Shown here: one piece after another, positions 7,914-17,446 of the stretch | Numbering within the stretch: the stretch's first letter is position 1 | Layout: every line of letters starts with the position of its first letter | From: Pseudomonadales bacterium | Lineage (GTDB): Bacteria > Pseudomonadota > Gammaproteobacteria > Pseudomonadales > Azotimanducaceae | Assembly: GCA_022448085.1 (NCBI GenBank) | Contig: JAKUTH010000028.1 | Span: 1 to 33,009, forward strand | DNA length: 33,009 nt | Direction: 5' to 3' | Made by a program: the position numbers and the translations under genes | Notes under the pieces: model-generated | Databases searched by the model: none | What the model was told of the DNA's origin: nothing | Seen by the model: the letters and a program-made list of their open reading frames with translations, nothing else

Positions 7914-9278
7914 TCAATTGAAGAGAATGTTCTTAATGATGAAAGCGGAGAGAATCGCTTGCACAAAAAAGATCACAAAGATGCAGGCCGTGACCCATAC
8001 GCGCGGGCGAATACGCTGATCCATTTGTTTGGCCTGTAGATACAGAGTCATGAAACTCTGAACCGGTAGCATAAACGCGCCGAAGGTAGCGCCGAAAATC
8101 ACCAACGTGATGGGTTCCTGGTAGAACACATAAATAAGGGTGCTGATGATGGGCATCGCAACGATATAACCGCGGGTCCATTTCTTTCGCCCCGCGAGGT
8201 TTTGGCGGTCAATAAAGCCGAACGTCACCATGAGATCTGGGAAAGACCGGGATCCGGCACCAATTCCGGAGAGGGTTGTTGAGAACAGAATGCAGAATGC
8301 ACCGAAGGTAAATAGCCAAAATGCCCAGGGCCCGAACGTCTTTGTGTACATACTCGAGAGCATCGCGATGGTTTCGCGCCCGGAGGGAATCTCCCCGAGT
8401 CGGTTCAAGACGCCCGCCCCCAAGAAGTAAAACGATAACGTCGCAAACGTCAGGATGATGAGCGTGACCCATACATCCGTTTGCACTACCCGTATCCATC
8501 CTTTCGCGCGTTCGAGCCATTGGGGATCATCCGGATCGCCGCCTACGTAGCTCGGATACCCCTTCTCGACACACCAGTAGGTGTAGGCGGATATTTCGCT
8601 GGCGGCGACGCCGGTGGCTCCATACATGCCAATTGCGAGCACCCAATGTTCGCTAAGACCTTCGAATCGGAGACCTTCCATAAGGTTCGCTGGCGTCGCC
8701 GCATATTCTGTCGACTGCATCAGCAAAGCGGAGACAATGGTCGCGAAGGAGAAACTCAGAACCATTGCCAGCATGACTTTTTCGAATCGGCCATAGTCAC
8801 CGCTGCCCAAGATTGCCATGACGATGAGGGCCGCAATCACCGTAGCCCACGCACCGTCGACGACGGGCAGCATGAGCCCCAGCGCTTGGCCAGCGCCGCC
8901 GATAATTCCGCCGGACGTTAATATCCCGGGTACGAAGCCGATGAGACCCAGCCATATCGGCCACGAAATAGGACCGTTAGGTCCGGGGATTTTCCCAGGC
9001 ACTCGATTGAGAGCCCGAAGATAGGTATCACCGCTCGTGACAACGTAGCGGGCGAGCTCCGCTTGTATCAGCGATTTAACCCAGCAAGAGAATAAAACCC
9101 ACCACAAAAGCGTGAATCCTGCGGCGGCGCCCAGGCCAGCTGTCAACAGGATCTCGCCTGATCCCACGATTGAGCCGGAGACGACAATCCCAGGCCCCAA
9201 ATTTTTCAGTCTGCCGGCCCAGGTGGTCGGCGGCTGTCTGGTCGCTCCTGGTTCAATGGTATAAGGATCGTCGCTCAT
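7914..9278 (-). CDS. Nramp-related membrane transporter lacking metal-site motifs
   Basis: A 454-residue protein with about eleven hydrophobic segments. The first, GPGIVVSGSIVGSGEILLTA, aligns with Nramp TM1, and the overall pattern fits the Nramp/LeuT-fold family. Canonical Nramp metal transporters have D-P-G-N in TM1 and M-P-H in TM6; here TM1 reads G-S-G-E and the TM6 region reads M-Y-G-A-T-G-V-A-A-S-E, so the metal-binding set is not kept. It should therefore not be assumed to import Mn or Fe. Many bacterial relatives with these changes are annotated simply as Nramp family. ATG 9278 is preceded by a TGCTCGGACC stretch with no strong ribosome binding site. Convergent with the PhyH gene (63 bp gap) and divergent from uvrB, with about 125 bp between starts. 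Confidence 0.8.
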   Translation of the reverse strand: MSDDPYTIEPGATRQPPTTWAGRLKNLGPGIVVSGSIVGSGEILLTAGLGAAAGFTLLWWVLFSCWVKSLIQAELARYVVTSGDTYLRALNRVPGKIPGPNGPISWPIWLGLIGFVPGILTSGGIIGGAGQALGLMLPVVDGAWATVIAALIVMAILGSGDYGRFEKVMLAMVLSFSFATIVSALLMQSTEYAATPANLMEGLRFEGLSEHWVLAIGMYGATGVAASEISAYTYWCVEKGYPSYVGGDPDDPQWLERAKGWIRVVQTDVWVTLIILTFATLSFYFLGAGVLNRLGEIPSGRETIAMLSSMYTKTFGPWAFWLFTFGAFCILFSTTLSGIGAGSRSFPDLMVTFGFIDRQNLAGRKKWTRGYIVAMPIISTLIYVFYQEPITLVIFGATFGAFMLPVQSFMTLYLQAKQMDQRIRPRVWVTACIFVIFFVQAILSAFIIKNILFN

Positions 9279-9403
9279 GGTCCGAGCATAACGCGATGTG
9301 CCGTGCAGTATGAATGGCGCACGGTGTCCTTGATTACCTTGTGGGTAATCGAACGGCGCGTTGCGGCTGGTGTGAGTTGCATTCGCATTCTAGACTGCCT
9401 TCT

Positions 9404-11419
9404 ATGCAAGCGGTCACTGATTTAAGAGTCGTTGCCGATTATGACCCCGCCGGCGATCAACCCGAGGCGATTGCCGGCCTACTTGAAGGGCTCGACAGTG
9501 GGCTCGCGCAACAGACGTTACTTGGCGTTACCGGTTCGGGGAAAACGTTCACAATCGCGAACGTCATCGAGAATGTCCAACGCCCAACCTTAGTCCTAGC
9601 GCCAAACAAGACACTTGCGGCACAGCTCTACGGAGAATTTCGAGAGTTTTTCCCTGAGAACGCGGTGGAGTATTTCGTCTCGTATTACGATTACTACCAA
9701 CCCGAAGCTTATGTGCCTTCCTCTGATACTTATATCGAGAAGGATGCTTCCATCAACGCGCATATCGAACGGATGCGCCTATCGGCGACGAAAGCAATCC
9801 TTGAACGTCGAGACACAGTCATTGTTGCGTCTGTTTCCGCCATCTATGGACTGGGAGACCCACAATCATACTTACAGATGGTTTTGCACTTGGATCGTGG
9901 CGATCGGATTGATCAGCGATACGTCCTAATGCGATTGGCCGAGCTGCAATACACCCGCAATGATATGGCGTTTGAGCGGGGCACCTATCGCGTACGAGGC
10001 GACGTCATCGATATCTTTCCAGCCGAATCAGAACGCGAAGGGGTTCGGATCGAACTCCTCGACGATGAGATCGAAAACCTTTCGACGTTCGATCCACTGA
10101 CGGGAGAAGTTTCGAATCGTGTACCTCGTTATACAGTCTTTCCTAAAACGCATTACGTTACGCCGCGCGAAAAAATCCTGAGCGTTTTAGACGAAATCAA
10201 CGAGGAACTAAAAGAGCGACTCGCACTACTTAAGTCGAACGACAAACTCGTGGAAGCGCAACGCCTGGAACAGCGGACTCGTTTTGATCTCGAAATGATT
10301 AAAGAGCTGGGCTATTGCAGTGGTATCGAGAATTACTCTCGCTATCTGTCTGGGCGAAAGGAGGGCGAACCGCCGCCGACGCTGTTTGATTACCTCCCGG
10401 CGGATGCGCTTCTCATTATTGATGAGTCTCACGTGACCGTGCCTCAGCTTGGAGGTATGTACAAGGGCGACCGGTCTCGGAAGGAAACACTGGTGGAATA
10501 CGGCTTTCGATTGCCGTCAGCGCTCGACAACCGGCCCTTACGGTTTGATGAATGGGAAGGACTCGCACCACAAATGATCTTTGTTTCGGCGACGCCGGGA
10601 CCCTATGAGGCTGAACATGCCGGTAGCGTCGTTGAACAAGTAGTTCGGCCGACGGGACTTGTGGATCCGCAGATTTTGGTACGGCCGGCTACATCGCAGG
10701 TTGATGATCTCTTCGAGGAAATTCGTATCACCGTCGATGCTGGTGAGCGCGTGCTCGTTACAACCTTAACGAAGCGGATGGCAGAGGATTTAACCGAATA
10801 CTTGGACGAACACGGTGTTCGAGTCAGATATTTGCACTCGGACATCGAGACCGTCGAACGGATGGAGATTATCCGCGATTTGAGACTCGGCGAGTTCGAT
10901 GTTTTGGTCGGTATCAATCTCCTACGAGAAGGATTGGATATGCCCGAAGTTTCGCTGGTAGCCATTCTCGATGCGGACAAAGAAGGTTTCTTACGTTCAG
11001 AACGCTCGCTGATCCAAACCATCGGTCGTGCGGCACGGAATGTAAACGGGCGAGCGATCCTCTATGCCGACAAGGTTACGGGCTCTATGGAGCGAGCGAT
11101 TGCGGAGACGGATCGACGGCGAACCAAACAGCAGATCTTTAATAAGGAACACGACATTACTCCGAAGACGGTCGAGAAGGGCGTGACCGATGTCATGGAA
11201 GGGGCGCGATCGCAGTCGGGTGGTCGCGGAAAATCTCGTCGGTTTGAACGGACCGCGGCTAACAGGACTCATGCGGTCCCGGATGATCCGAAGGCGCTCG
11301 GGAAGCTTCTTAAGAAACTTGAAAAAGAGATGTTGGAAAGTGCGCGCAATATGGAATTTGAAGAAGCCGCGGCTCTTCGTGACGAGATCGAAGATATTCG
11401 CGCGCAGCGATTCCTATGA
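9404..11419 (+). CDS. uvrB: Excinuclease ABC subunit B
   Basis: UvrB verifies DNA damage in nucleotide excision repair with UvrA and UvrC in the cytoplasm. Seen in order: Walker [11 protein letters not shown] at about residues 40-49, [13 protein letters not shown], the beta-hairpin with [27 protein letters not shown], the DESH Walker B box in [20 protein letters not shown], the helicase C-terminal motifs [13 protein letters not shown] and QTIGRAARN, and the C-terminal UVR domain ([21 protein letters not shown]), which binds UvrC. ATG 9404 gives 671 residues, the normal length; the in-frame ATG at 9314 would add 30 non-conserved residues. The TauD gene follows 53 bp later. No SOS box was identified upstream. 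Confidence 0.98.
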   Translation: MQAVTDLRVVADYDPAGDQPEAIAGLLEGLDSGLAQQTLLGVTGSGKTFTIANVIENVQRPTLVLAPNKTLAAQLYGEFREFFPENAVEYFVSYYDYYQPEAYVPSSDTYIEKDASINAHIERMRLSATKAILERRDTVIVASVSAIYGLGDPQSYLQMVLHLDRGDRIDQRYVLMRLAELQYTRNDMAFERGTYRVRGDVIDIFPAESEREGVRIELLDDEIENLSTFDPLTGEVSNRVPRYTVFPKTHYVTPREKILSVLDEINEELKERLALLKSNDKLVEAQRLEQRTRFDLEMIKELGYCSGIENYSRYLSGRKEGEPPPTLFDYLPADALLIIDESHVTVPQLGGMYKGDRSRKETLVEYGFRLPSALDNRPLRFDEWEGLAPQMIFVSATPGPYEAEHAGSVVEQVVRPTGLVDPQILVRPATSQVDDLFEEIRITVDAGERVLVTTLTKRMAEDLTEYLDEHGVRVRYLHSDIETVERMEIIRDLRLGEFDVLVGINLLREGLDMPEVSLVAILDADKEGFLRSERSLIQTIGRAARNVNGRAILYADKVTGSMERAIAETDRRRTKQQIFNKEHDITPKTVEKGVTDVMEGARSQSGGRGKSRRFERTAANRTHAVPDDPKALGKLLKKLEKEMLESARNMEFEEAAALRDEIEDIRAQRFL

Positions 11420-11472
11420 AGTTGGGTCCAACGCGTGTTGTATCGACCGCGAGGCTCTGCTAAACACGATCT

Positions 11473-12315
11473 ATGCGGATTCGTAAGGCAGCGGCGAGTA
11501 TTAGCGCGGACATCGATGGGGTCGATCTCGCCGATCTCGACAGCACCGAGTTTCGGGATATTTATGGTGCGTGGCTGGAATCTTCCGTTCTAAGGTTTCG
11601 AGACCAGGAGCTCACGAAAGATGAACTGCAGGGGTTTAGCGAACGTTTTGGGCCGCTGGAATACGCACCCATGGGCAACATCACAGTAGAGCAGCGTGCA
11701 AGTGTTCCGAATCCTTTTGTGACCAACATCTCGAATATTATCGAAAACGGTCGTCCGATCGGGGGCCTCGGGTCAGGGGAGGCAAACTGGCACACGGATA
11801 TGTCCTACATCGAACGTCCACCGACCGCGAGTATTCTGATAGCCGTCGAGGTGCCTGAAGTAGGCGGTGATACCGAGTACTGTGATATGAACGCGGCGTT
11901 TGAATCGCTGCCTATCGGATTAAGTGATCGCGCACGCACATTGTCCATTAAGCACGATGCCGCTCACGATAGCGTTGGTAACTTACGACGAGGTTTTGAT
12001 CATTCGGCATCCCCCGTGGAGGCGCCGGGGTGTGTCCATCCGATGGTGCGGAGGCACGAAGAAACGGGTCGCGATGCGCTCTTCTTGGGCCGGCGACAGG
12101 ACGCGTACATACCGCAAATGGACTTGGATAAAAGCGAAGCGTTGCTGGACGAGATTTGGGACTATGTTGCACTCGAGGGGCATTCCTGGGTCCAGCAATG
12201 GCGGAAAGGCGATGTGGTGATGTGGGATAACCGATCGGTGATGCATCGGCGTATGTCGTTCCGCGCATCAATTCGACGGCTGATGCATCGCACCCAAGTT
12301 CGCCCTGTACTTTAG
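11473..12315 (+). CDS. TauD/TfdA family Fe(II)/2-oxoglutarate dioxygenase
   Basis: A 280-residue oxygenase of the TauD/TfdA family. The fold entry is ISADIDGVDLADL at residues 10-22, then SSVLRFRDQELTKDELQGF. The Fe ligands are H107 and D109 in N-W-H-T-D-M-S-Y and H258 in WDNRSVMHRR; the Arg residues in RRLMHRTQVRP near the end include the expected 2-oxoglutarate ligand. The catalytic set is thus complete. Members act on taurine, alpha-ketoglutarate-dependent herbicides, hypophosphite, carnitine-type and many other substrates; this one cannot be assigned. ATG 11473 has no strong Shine-Dalgarno. Same strand as uvrB (53 bp before) and the ABC pair (62 bp after), so read-through is possible. Confidence 0.92.
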   Translation: MRIRKAAASISADIDGVDLADLDSTEFRDIYGAWLESSVLRFRDQELTKDELQGFSERFGPLEYAPMGNITVEQRASVPNPFVTNISNIIENGRPIGGLGSGEANWHTDMSYIERPPTASILIAVEVPEVGGDTEYCDMNAAFESLPIGLSDRARTLSIKHDAAHDSVGNLRRGFDHSASPVEAPGCVHPMVRRHEETGRDALFLGRRQDAYIPQMDLDKSEALLDEIWDYVALEGHSWVQQWRKGDVVMWDNRSVMHRRMSFRASIRRLMHRTQVRPVL

Positions 12316-12377
12316 CTTGGATTAAGTCGGACTTTAGTTTCGGCGCGTCGATCGCCGGTACGAGCAGCGAGTAGTCA

Positions 12378-14351
12378 ATGAGTGAAGCTCGATTTCAGGT
12401 CAATCTCCCGGGTGATCCCGATGTCGAAGATGCGCCACGGATTACGGGACGACGGATTCTAGAACTGGCTGCCAAGACCTGGCCCTTTCTTCGTCCTCTG
12501 AAGATGCACCTGATCTTCTACCTCATTTTGATCGGATTGTCGGGGTTAGTAGGGACCGTCGCCTACACTCAAGGGTTAGACCTCTTGTCGAACAAGGTGT
12601 TGGTGGGGGAGGAAAAGTTATTGCCCCTACAAGCGTCACTATTGTGGCTCGACGACTCGTTCGGAGATGCGGGTGCAGGGTTGGAAGTTCCCACGGACGA
12701 GCAGCGAAAAATTGTTCTTGATCGGTTGCTCATCTGGATGGCGATACTGCTGGTTGTCGGTATCGGTTCCTTTATTGCAATTTGGTACTGGGGCACTTGG
12801 ATTTGGCATAGCGTAAACCAATCCTTGCGCGTCGCGATGGTGGAACATTCGCAACACCTTTCGCTTCGCCACCACAGCGATACGCGAGTTGGAGACACGG
12901 TGTTTCGTGTCTACCAGGACAGTGCGCAAATTATCAATCTGATACAGGAGGGACTGATCGGTCCAATGGGTCTGTTATTTGGACTCATTTGGGCCATCGT
13001 GCTGATCGTGTTGCTCGCCCCCAGTCTTTTGCTCGCGTTGTTTATCGTGGTGGTACCAACGGTCTGGTTGACGATCGCTTTTACCCCGAGGATTCGACGC
13101 AGAGCGCTAGCTAATCGCGTGGCCAATAGTGATCTCACGTCGCGACTACAAGAAACTTTCGTGGCAGCGAAGATTATCAAGGCGAATCGGGCTGAAGATG
13201 GAGCATTGCAACGTTTCGACAAGGATTCGCATCGGGCGCTCGATGCGGCGTTCAGAGTTCGATTGGAGATGATCGTTTTGAGTTTGCTCGTGATGATGAT
13301 GGGCGGACTCTGTGTGATCTCGACCGAGTACTTCATGGCCTCGTGGTCCAACGAGCGTTTGGGCCTGAATGTCCCTGCCGCCATGGCTTTTTTGGTCCCG
13401 TTTGTTGCCTGGAACCTTGGAGCGTTTCAATTCGGGCGTGATCAGACGGGAGGTGCTATCGGGCAAGGTTACGGCGCGGTCCGAATGTGGAGCCAGCTGC
13501 AGGATCTCTTCATCGCGTTGGAACGAGCCTTTTTTATTCTTGACCTTGAGCCTGAAGTGGAAAGCCCGGATAACCCGGAACCTTTCCCTGTGGAAGTCGA
13601 GCGGCTTGAGTGGCGCGCGGTCGATTTTGCCTATGAACCAAGTCACCCCGTATTGGCGTCGCTTGATTTGGTTGCCGACGTCGGCACCATCACGGCGATT
13701 GTTGGTGCGACTGGGTCAGGGAAGTCGACGCTCATGTCGATGCTATTGCGGTTGTACGATCCGGATCAGGGCGCTGTCTCGATTAATGGGGTTGATCTCA
13801 AGCGGTTAAGCGTTGAAGACGTTCGAGCTAACACCGCTATCGCTCTGCAAAAAAATGTTCTGTTCACGGGCAGCGTTGCCGACAACATTGGATATGCAAT
13901 ACCAAACATAGATCGCGACCGGATCGTGGAAGCGGCCAAGATTGCCTGCGCCGACGAGTTTATCGATGAGCTTGACCGAGGATACGACACGGAGCTCGGC
14001 GAGCGTGGGGTTAAGTTATCCACCGGTCAGCGGCAGCGCTTGTCCATCGCCCGGGCCGTGGTCCGAGATACCCCGATTTTGATTCTGGATGAACCCACGG
14101 CATCGTTGGACGCGGTCAATGAACAACGGGTGCTGGCGAACCTTGAGCAGTGGGGGCGGCAACGCGTGGTCTTCTTGATTACGCATCGGCTCTCGACTAT
14201 TCGAGAGGCTGACACCATCGCGTTTCTTGAGGAAGGTCGCATCGCGGAACTTGGAAGCCATGACGAATTGATGAGTCGAGAAGATGGGCGCTACCGGCGT
14301 TTCGTGCGGGCAGAGACGTTGGGTCTCGCGGAGGCAATGAGGGATGAGTGA
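12378..14351 (+). CDS. ABC half-transporter, permease-ATPase fusion (first of pair)
   Basis: A 657-residue exporter-type half-transporter with an N-terminal membrane domain (residues ~40-380, six predicted helices, with a long loop of ~70 residues between the first two) and an ATPase domain (~410-640). Walker A is G-A-T-G-S-G-K-S-T near residue 443, the signature is L-S-T-G-Q-R-Q-R near 547, Walker B with the catalytic Glu is ILILDEPTASLD, and the switch His is in I-T-H-R-L. The signature deviates from LSGGQ at position 3. The stop codon overlaps the next ABC gene by 8 bases, so the two are translationally coupled and probably form a heterodimer. Substrate is unknown; exporters of this layout carry lipids, peptides or drugs. 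Confidence 0.93.
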   Translation: MSEARFQVNLPGDPDVEDAPRITGRRILELAAKTWPFLRPLKMHLIFYLILIGLSGLVGTVAYTQGLDLLSNKVLVGEEKLLPLQASLLWLDDSFGDAGAGLEVPTDEQRKIVLDRLLIWMAILLVVGIGSFIAIWYWGTWIWHSVNQSLRVAMVEHSQHLSLRHHSDTRVGDTVFRVYQDSAQIINLIQEGLIGPMGLLFGLIWAIVLIVLLAPSLLLALFIVVVPTVWLTIAFTPRIRRRALANRVANSDLTSRLQETFVAAKIIKANRAEDGALQRFDKDSHRALDAAFRVRLEMIVLSLLVMMMGGLCVISTEYFMASWSNERLGLNVPAAMAFLVPFVAWNLGAFQFGRDQTGGAIGQGYGAVRMWSQLQDLFIALERAFFILDLEPEVESPDNPEPFPVEVERLEWRAVDFAYEPSHPVLASLDLVADVGTITAIVGATGSGKSTLMSMLLRLYDPDQGAVSINGVDLKRLSVEDVRANTAIALQKNVLFTGSVADNIGYAIPNIDRDRIVEAAKIACADEFIDELDRGYDTELGERGVKLSTGQRQRLSIARAVVRDTPILILDEPTASLDAVNEQRVLANLEQWGRQRVVFLITHRLSTIREADTIAFLEEGRIAELGSHDELMSREDGRYRRFVRAETLGLAEAMRDE

Positions 14352-16395
14352 CGGATCGGATCCGAATACGCCTCGCCGCCGCGAGGGCTTGCTTGAATCA
14401 ATTTTCGGTAAGGGAGGGCGTGCTCAGTACGACGACCAAGTCGACATCGATACCGAACTCTCCAACAAAGAAACGTTCTTCTTAGTTGGCCGTGCTGTCG
14501 GGTTGTTAAAGCCGGTTAAGAAATTATTCTTCGCGAAGTTTCTGTTGTCGACGGGGATGTGGGTGCCGGGTCTTTTGTTGCCCTGGATCGGGAAAATCAT
14601 TGTCGATCACGTTGTGGGTGGAAAAGCGCTCGATGACGTTGAACTACGTTATCCACCGTTCATGGATCCGATCCTGGCATCCCTTCAGGGGTTGGGTCCC
14701 ATGCAAATCATGATGGTCTTGAGCATCCTATATGTGGGGTTGTTGTTTTTTATTGGGACGCGAGCCGGTGGTACCGGTGCGTATTTATACGAGGGCTCCG
14801 ATGCTGCGACGCAAGCTGAGAATCAGATCAGTGGTGGCGGGAGTGAAGCCGGCGGACTATGGGGGCTCCTCGAATATTGGGTGAACGTGCGGTTGACGCA
14901 ACGCATGGTCAATCTTCTTCGAACCGACTTATTCGAAGGTCTTACCCGGCTCTCATTGACCACTGTCCAAGATCAGCGCATCGGCGACTCGATGTATCGC
15001 GTGCTCTACGACGCTCCGATGGTGCCGGACGTGGTCTATCAACTGACGCTTCGGCCATTGGCAATATTGATTGCCGCACTTATTCAGATTTATCTCATCG
15101 AATACACCTATGGGGATATTTCGCCAGAACTTGTCTGGCTTGCTTGGTCAGCTTTTCCGATTGCCATCGCGATTACCTTTCCGTTTTCAGGGTTGATACG
15201 TCGTACCAATCAAACGAAACGAGCGGCGGGATCGTCGACGACAAGCAGTATGGAAGAAAGCTTGGACAGCATCACTGCTGTGCAGAGTCTGGGGGGCATG
15301 GAACGTGAAAAAGAACGCTTCGCCGAACGAAGCGAAGAATCCTTTTTACGGGAACGTTACGCGATTGTGGTTTGGGCGATCGTTGTTGCATTGGGCGGTA
15401 TCTTCTTGAGCTCTTTGTTGATTTATTGGGGTCGCGGCGTTGCCCACAACGTGATCGTCGGTCTTCTGACCCCAGGTGATTTCTTCGCGCTCATCGGAAT
15501 TCTCGTGGCCATATTTTATGCAGCAGGAGAGCTTGGCGATACGTGGATATTTGTGCAGGAACCTGCGGCCGCCCTTAGACGCGTCTTTTTCTTCATAGAC
15601 CAAGAGCGGGACGAGGATGCGCACGGTGAGGAAGAGATGGGGACTTTAAGTGATGGTGTTACTTTCGAAAACCTCAGTTACGAATACCCGGACGGATCCG
15701 CCGCGCTGAAAGAAATCGACCTCGAGTTGCCGACCAATTCCTTCGTGGCCATCGTTGGTCCAACTGGCGCGGGTAAAACGAGTCTTGCTTATATGATCCC
15801 GGCGTTGCTCAGGCCAACGCGCGGTCGAGTTCTTATCGATGGAATCGATGTCACACGCGTTCACTTAGATTCACTTAGGCGCCAAGTCACGTACGTGTTT
15901 CAAGAACATCTGTTGCTGTCGGAAAGTATTCGAGACAATCTGGGTATCGCCAATCCGGATGCCACGGAGAGTGAGTTACTAGACGCGTTGCAGACGGCGG
16001 GATGTATGGATTTTATTGCGTCGATGCCTCAGGGGATCGACACCGTGTTGGGCCGCTCAGGCGAAACGTTGTCAGTAGGACAGCAGCAGCGACTCAGTAT
16101 CGCTCGAGGGTTGATCCGGAATTCACAGATTTTGATATTGGACGAGCCAACGGCGGCCCTTGACCCTGTGGCGGAAAATCGATTGGTTGAAGCGTTAACA
16201 GAGATTTCAAAAGACCGATTAGTGATTGTCATCGCTCACCGTCTTTCGACGATTCGTCGGGCTGATCGAATTGTCTTCATGGATCAGGGCAGGGTGCTCG
16301 AAGTGGGCAGCCACGACGCGTTGATGCGCGATAACGAGAGCCAATATCGACGTTACGCGATGTTGCAGGGCGTCGACTCTCCGGCGGAGCGATAA
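14344..16395 (+). CDS. ABC half-transporter, permease-ATPase fusion (second of pair)
   Basis: A 683-residue partner of the preceding half-transporter. The membrane domain covers about residues 55-410 and has a large Gly/Ser-rich loop after the second helix (GTRAGGTGAYLYEGSD and SGGGSEAGG). The ATPase domain has Walker A G-P-T-G-A-G-K-T-S near residue 472, signature L-S-V-G-Q-Q-Q-R near 575, Walker B ILILDEPTAALD and the switch H in I-A-H-R-L. Both halves keep the catalytic Glu and His, so neither ATP site is obviously degenerate, unlike many heterodimeric exporters. ATG 14344 lies inside the last codons of the first gene. The hydrophilic N-terminal 45 residues look cytoplasmic. Substrate unknown. 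Confidence 0.93.
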   Translation: MSDGSDPNTPRRREGLLESIFGKGGRAQYDDQVDIDTELSNKETFFLVGRAVGLLKPVKKLFFAKFLLSTGMWVPGLLLPWIGKIIVDHVVGGKALDDVELRYPPFMDPILASLQGLGPMQIMMVLSILYVGLLFFIGTRAGGTGAYLYEGSDAATQAENQISGGGSEAGGLWGLLEYWVNVRLTQRMVNLLRTDLFEGLTRLSLTTVQDQRIGDSMYRVLYDAPMVPDVVYQLTLRPLAILIAALIQIYLIEYTYGDISPELVWLAWSAFPIAIAITFPFSGLIRRTNQTKRAAGSSTTSSMEESLDSITAVQSLGGMEREKERFAERSEESFLRERYAIVVWAIVVALGGIFLSSLLIYWGRGVAHNVIVGLLTPGDFFALIGILVAIFYAAGELGDTWIFVQEPAAALRRVFFFIDQERDEDAHGEEEMGTLSDGVTFENLSYEYPDGSAALKEIDLELPTNSFVAIVGPTGAGKTSLAYMIPALLRPTRGRVLIDGIDVTRVHLDSLRRQVTYVFQEHLLLSESIRDNLGIANPDATESELLDALQTAGCMDFIASMPQGIDTVLGRSGETLSVGQQQRLSIARGLIRNSQILILDEPTAALDPVAENRLVEALTEISKDRLVIVIAHRLSTIRRADRIVFMDQGRVLEVGSHDALMRDNESQYRRYAMLQGVDSPAER

Positions 16396-16500
16396 ACGCG
16401 CGTGTATGATTCCGTCTGGGTATACGATCCGGTGGATCGATCAAGTAGAGGGGATTGAGACGCAAATTGATGGAGCGAGGCCTGAGGTCTTTGTGTACCA

Positions 16501-16540
16501 ATTGTTGCCGGCGGATCGCGAACGAACCGCCGACGACAAT
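16501..16540 (-). repeat. 40-bp inverted repeat just 3' of tRNA-Val
   Basis: Arms ATTGT-TGC-CGGCGG and CCGCCG-ACG-ACAAT surround the loop ATCGCGAACGAA, giving about 14 pairs with one mismatch and one G-T pair. It begins two bases after the encoded CCA end of tRNA-Val on that strand and lies about 105 bases beyond the second ABC gene on the other. It could stop or process the tRNA transcript. There is no clear T run after it on either strand, so a simple Rho-independent terminator is not proven. Confidence 0.5.
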
Positions 16541-16542
16541 CT

Positions 16543-16619
16543 TGGTAGGCGCGATTGGAATCGAACCAACGACCTCTGCCATGTCAAGGCAACGCTCTAA
16601 CCAACTGAGCTACGCGCCT
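16543..16619 (-). tRNA. tRNA-Val, anticodon GAC
   Basis: Read on the minus strand, the acceptor arms AGGCGCG and CGCGCCT pair fully, U8-A9 follow, the D-arm reads GCTC-AGTTGGTTA-GAGC, the anticodon arm TTGCC-TTGACAT-GGCAG gives anticodon GAC (Val), and the T-arm is GTTGG-TTCGATT-CCAAT. The discriminator A and CCA end are encoded, for a total of 77 bases. It is convergent with the ABC genes and divergent from infC. The D, anticodon and T arms closely match tRNA-Val(GAC) of Escherichia coli. Confidence 0.97.
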
Positions 16620-16626
16620 TTGCGTG

Positions 16627-16644
16627 CCCGCCTCTCGCGGCGGG
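16627..16644. repeat. Short GC-rich hairpin upstream of tRNA-Val
   Basis: CCCGCC and GGCGGG pair around TCTCGC. On the minus strand it lies in the leader, a few bases before the mature 5' end of tRNA-Val, where it might affect processing. No T run follows on either strand, so I do not call it a terminator. Confidence 0.3.
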
Positions 16645-16831
16645 TGGCAAACCCTAACACTGCGATTCGTAACGAATCAACGAAGTTAGACTGTTCCCCT
16701 ATGCGGGCCACGTTTTATTCTTTGACGACAAGGACTTAAGGTTGTTTTGTCGTACATCGGGTCGTACACTCGGCGCGCTTTTTTGTCGGAAAAGTGAGCA
16801 TCTTTTGATACTGTTTCGTCCGTGGGGAAGC

Positions 16832-16859
16832 TTGGACGAGAAGTTACATCGGCTAAGAT
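16832..16859 (+). promoter_or_regulatory. Candidate sigma-70 promoter for infC
   Basis: TTGGAC at 16832-16837 and TAAGAT at 16854-16859 are separated by 16 bases and lie about 30 bases before the infC start. The match is moderate. The rest of the 16620-16891 gap also holds two copies of GTCGTACA (from about 16749 and 16762), with no gene seen. Confidence 0.35.
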
Positions 16860-16891
16860 CAACGTAAGGGTTTATATGGAGAGAATGTCCA

Positions 16892-17434
16892 ATTAAAAAA
16901 TCAGGAATTAACGCGCAGCGCGAACGCGCGGTATTGAACGAAGATATTCAGGGTACGCAGCTGCGATTGATCGGCGCCGACGGTAGTCAAGTCGGTATTG
17001 TGAGTAGGGTGGATGCACTCGATGAGGCGCAAAAAGCTGGGCTTGATCTGGTGTTGATTGCACCTGAGGCAGAGCCCCCGGTCGTGAAGGTAATGGATTA
17101 TGGAAAGCACCTTTTCGACCTCAAGAAAGCGAAGGCCGCCCAAAGAAAGAAGCAGAAGCAAATACAAGTTAAGGAACAGAAGTTTCGGCCTGGAACAGAA
17201 GAGGCCGACTATCAGATAAAACTGCGCAACCTGATTCGTTTTTTAGAGGACGGTGACAAAGCGAAAGTCACGCTACGTTTTCGGGGGCGCGAAATGGCGC
17301 ATCCTGAAATCGGAATGAAACTGATGGAGAGGGTCGAAGAAGACCTAGAGCCTATGGCTACAATCGAAGCTAGCCCAAAGTTTGAAGGCCGACAGGTGAC
17401 GATGGTTTTGGCTCCTCGTAAAAAGAAAAAATAA
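16892..17434 (+). CDS. infC: Translation initiation factor IF-3, ATT start
   Basis: IF-3 binds the 30S subunit and checks the start codon. The frame gives 180 residues, the usual length, beginning [12 protein letters not shown] and running into [20 protein letters not shown] (N-domain), [18 protein letters not shown] (linker) and [16 protein letters not shown] with [16 protein letters not shown] (C-domain). The start is ATT at 16892: GGAGAG at 16878-16883 lies 8 bases upstream, the frame has a stop TAA at 16865, and no ATG/GTG/TTG occurs before TTG 16934, which would delete 14 residues. An AUU start is the known means by which IF-3 represses itself in Escherichia coli. First gene of the block with rpmI and rplT. 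Confidence 0.96.
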   Translation: MKKSGINAQRERAVLNEDIQGTQLRLIGADGSQVGIVSRVDALDEAQKAGLDLVLIAPEAEPPVVKVMDYGKHLFDLKKAKAAQRKKQKQIQVKEQKFRPGTEEADYQIKLRNLIRFLEDGDKAKVTLRFRGREMAHPEIGMKLMERVEEDLEPMATIEASPKFEGRQVTMVLAPRKKKK

Positions 17435-17446
17435 CAAGAAGATGTG

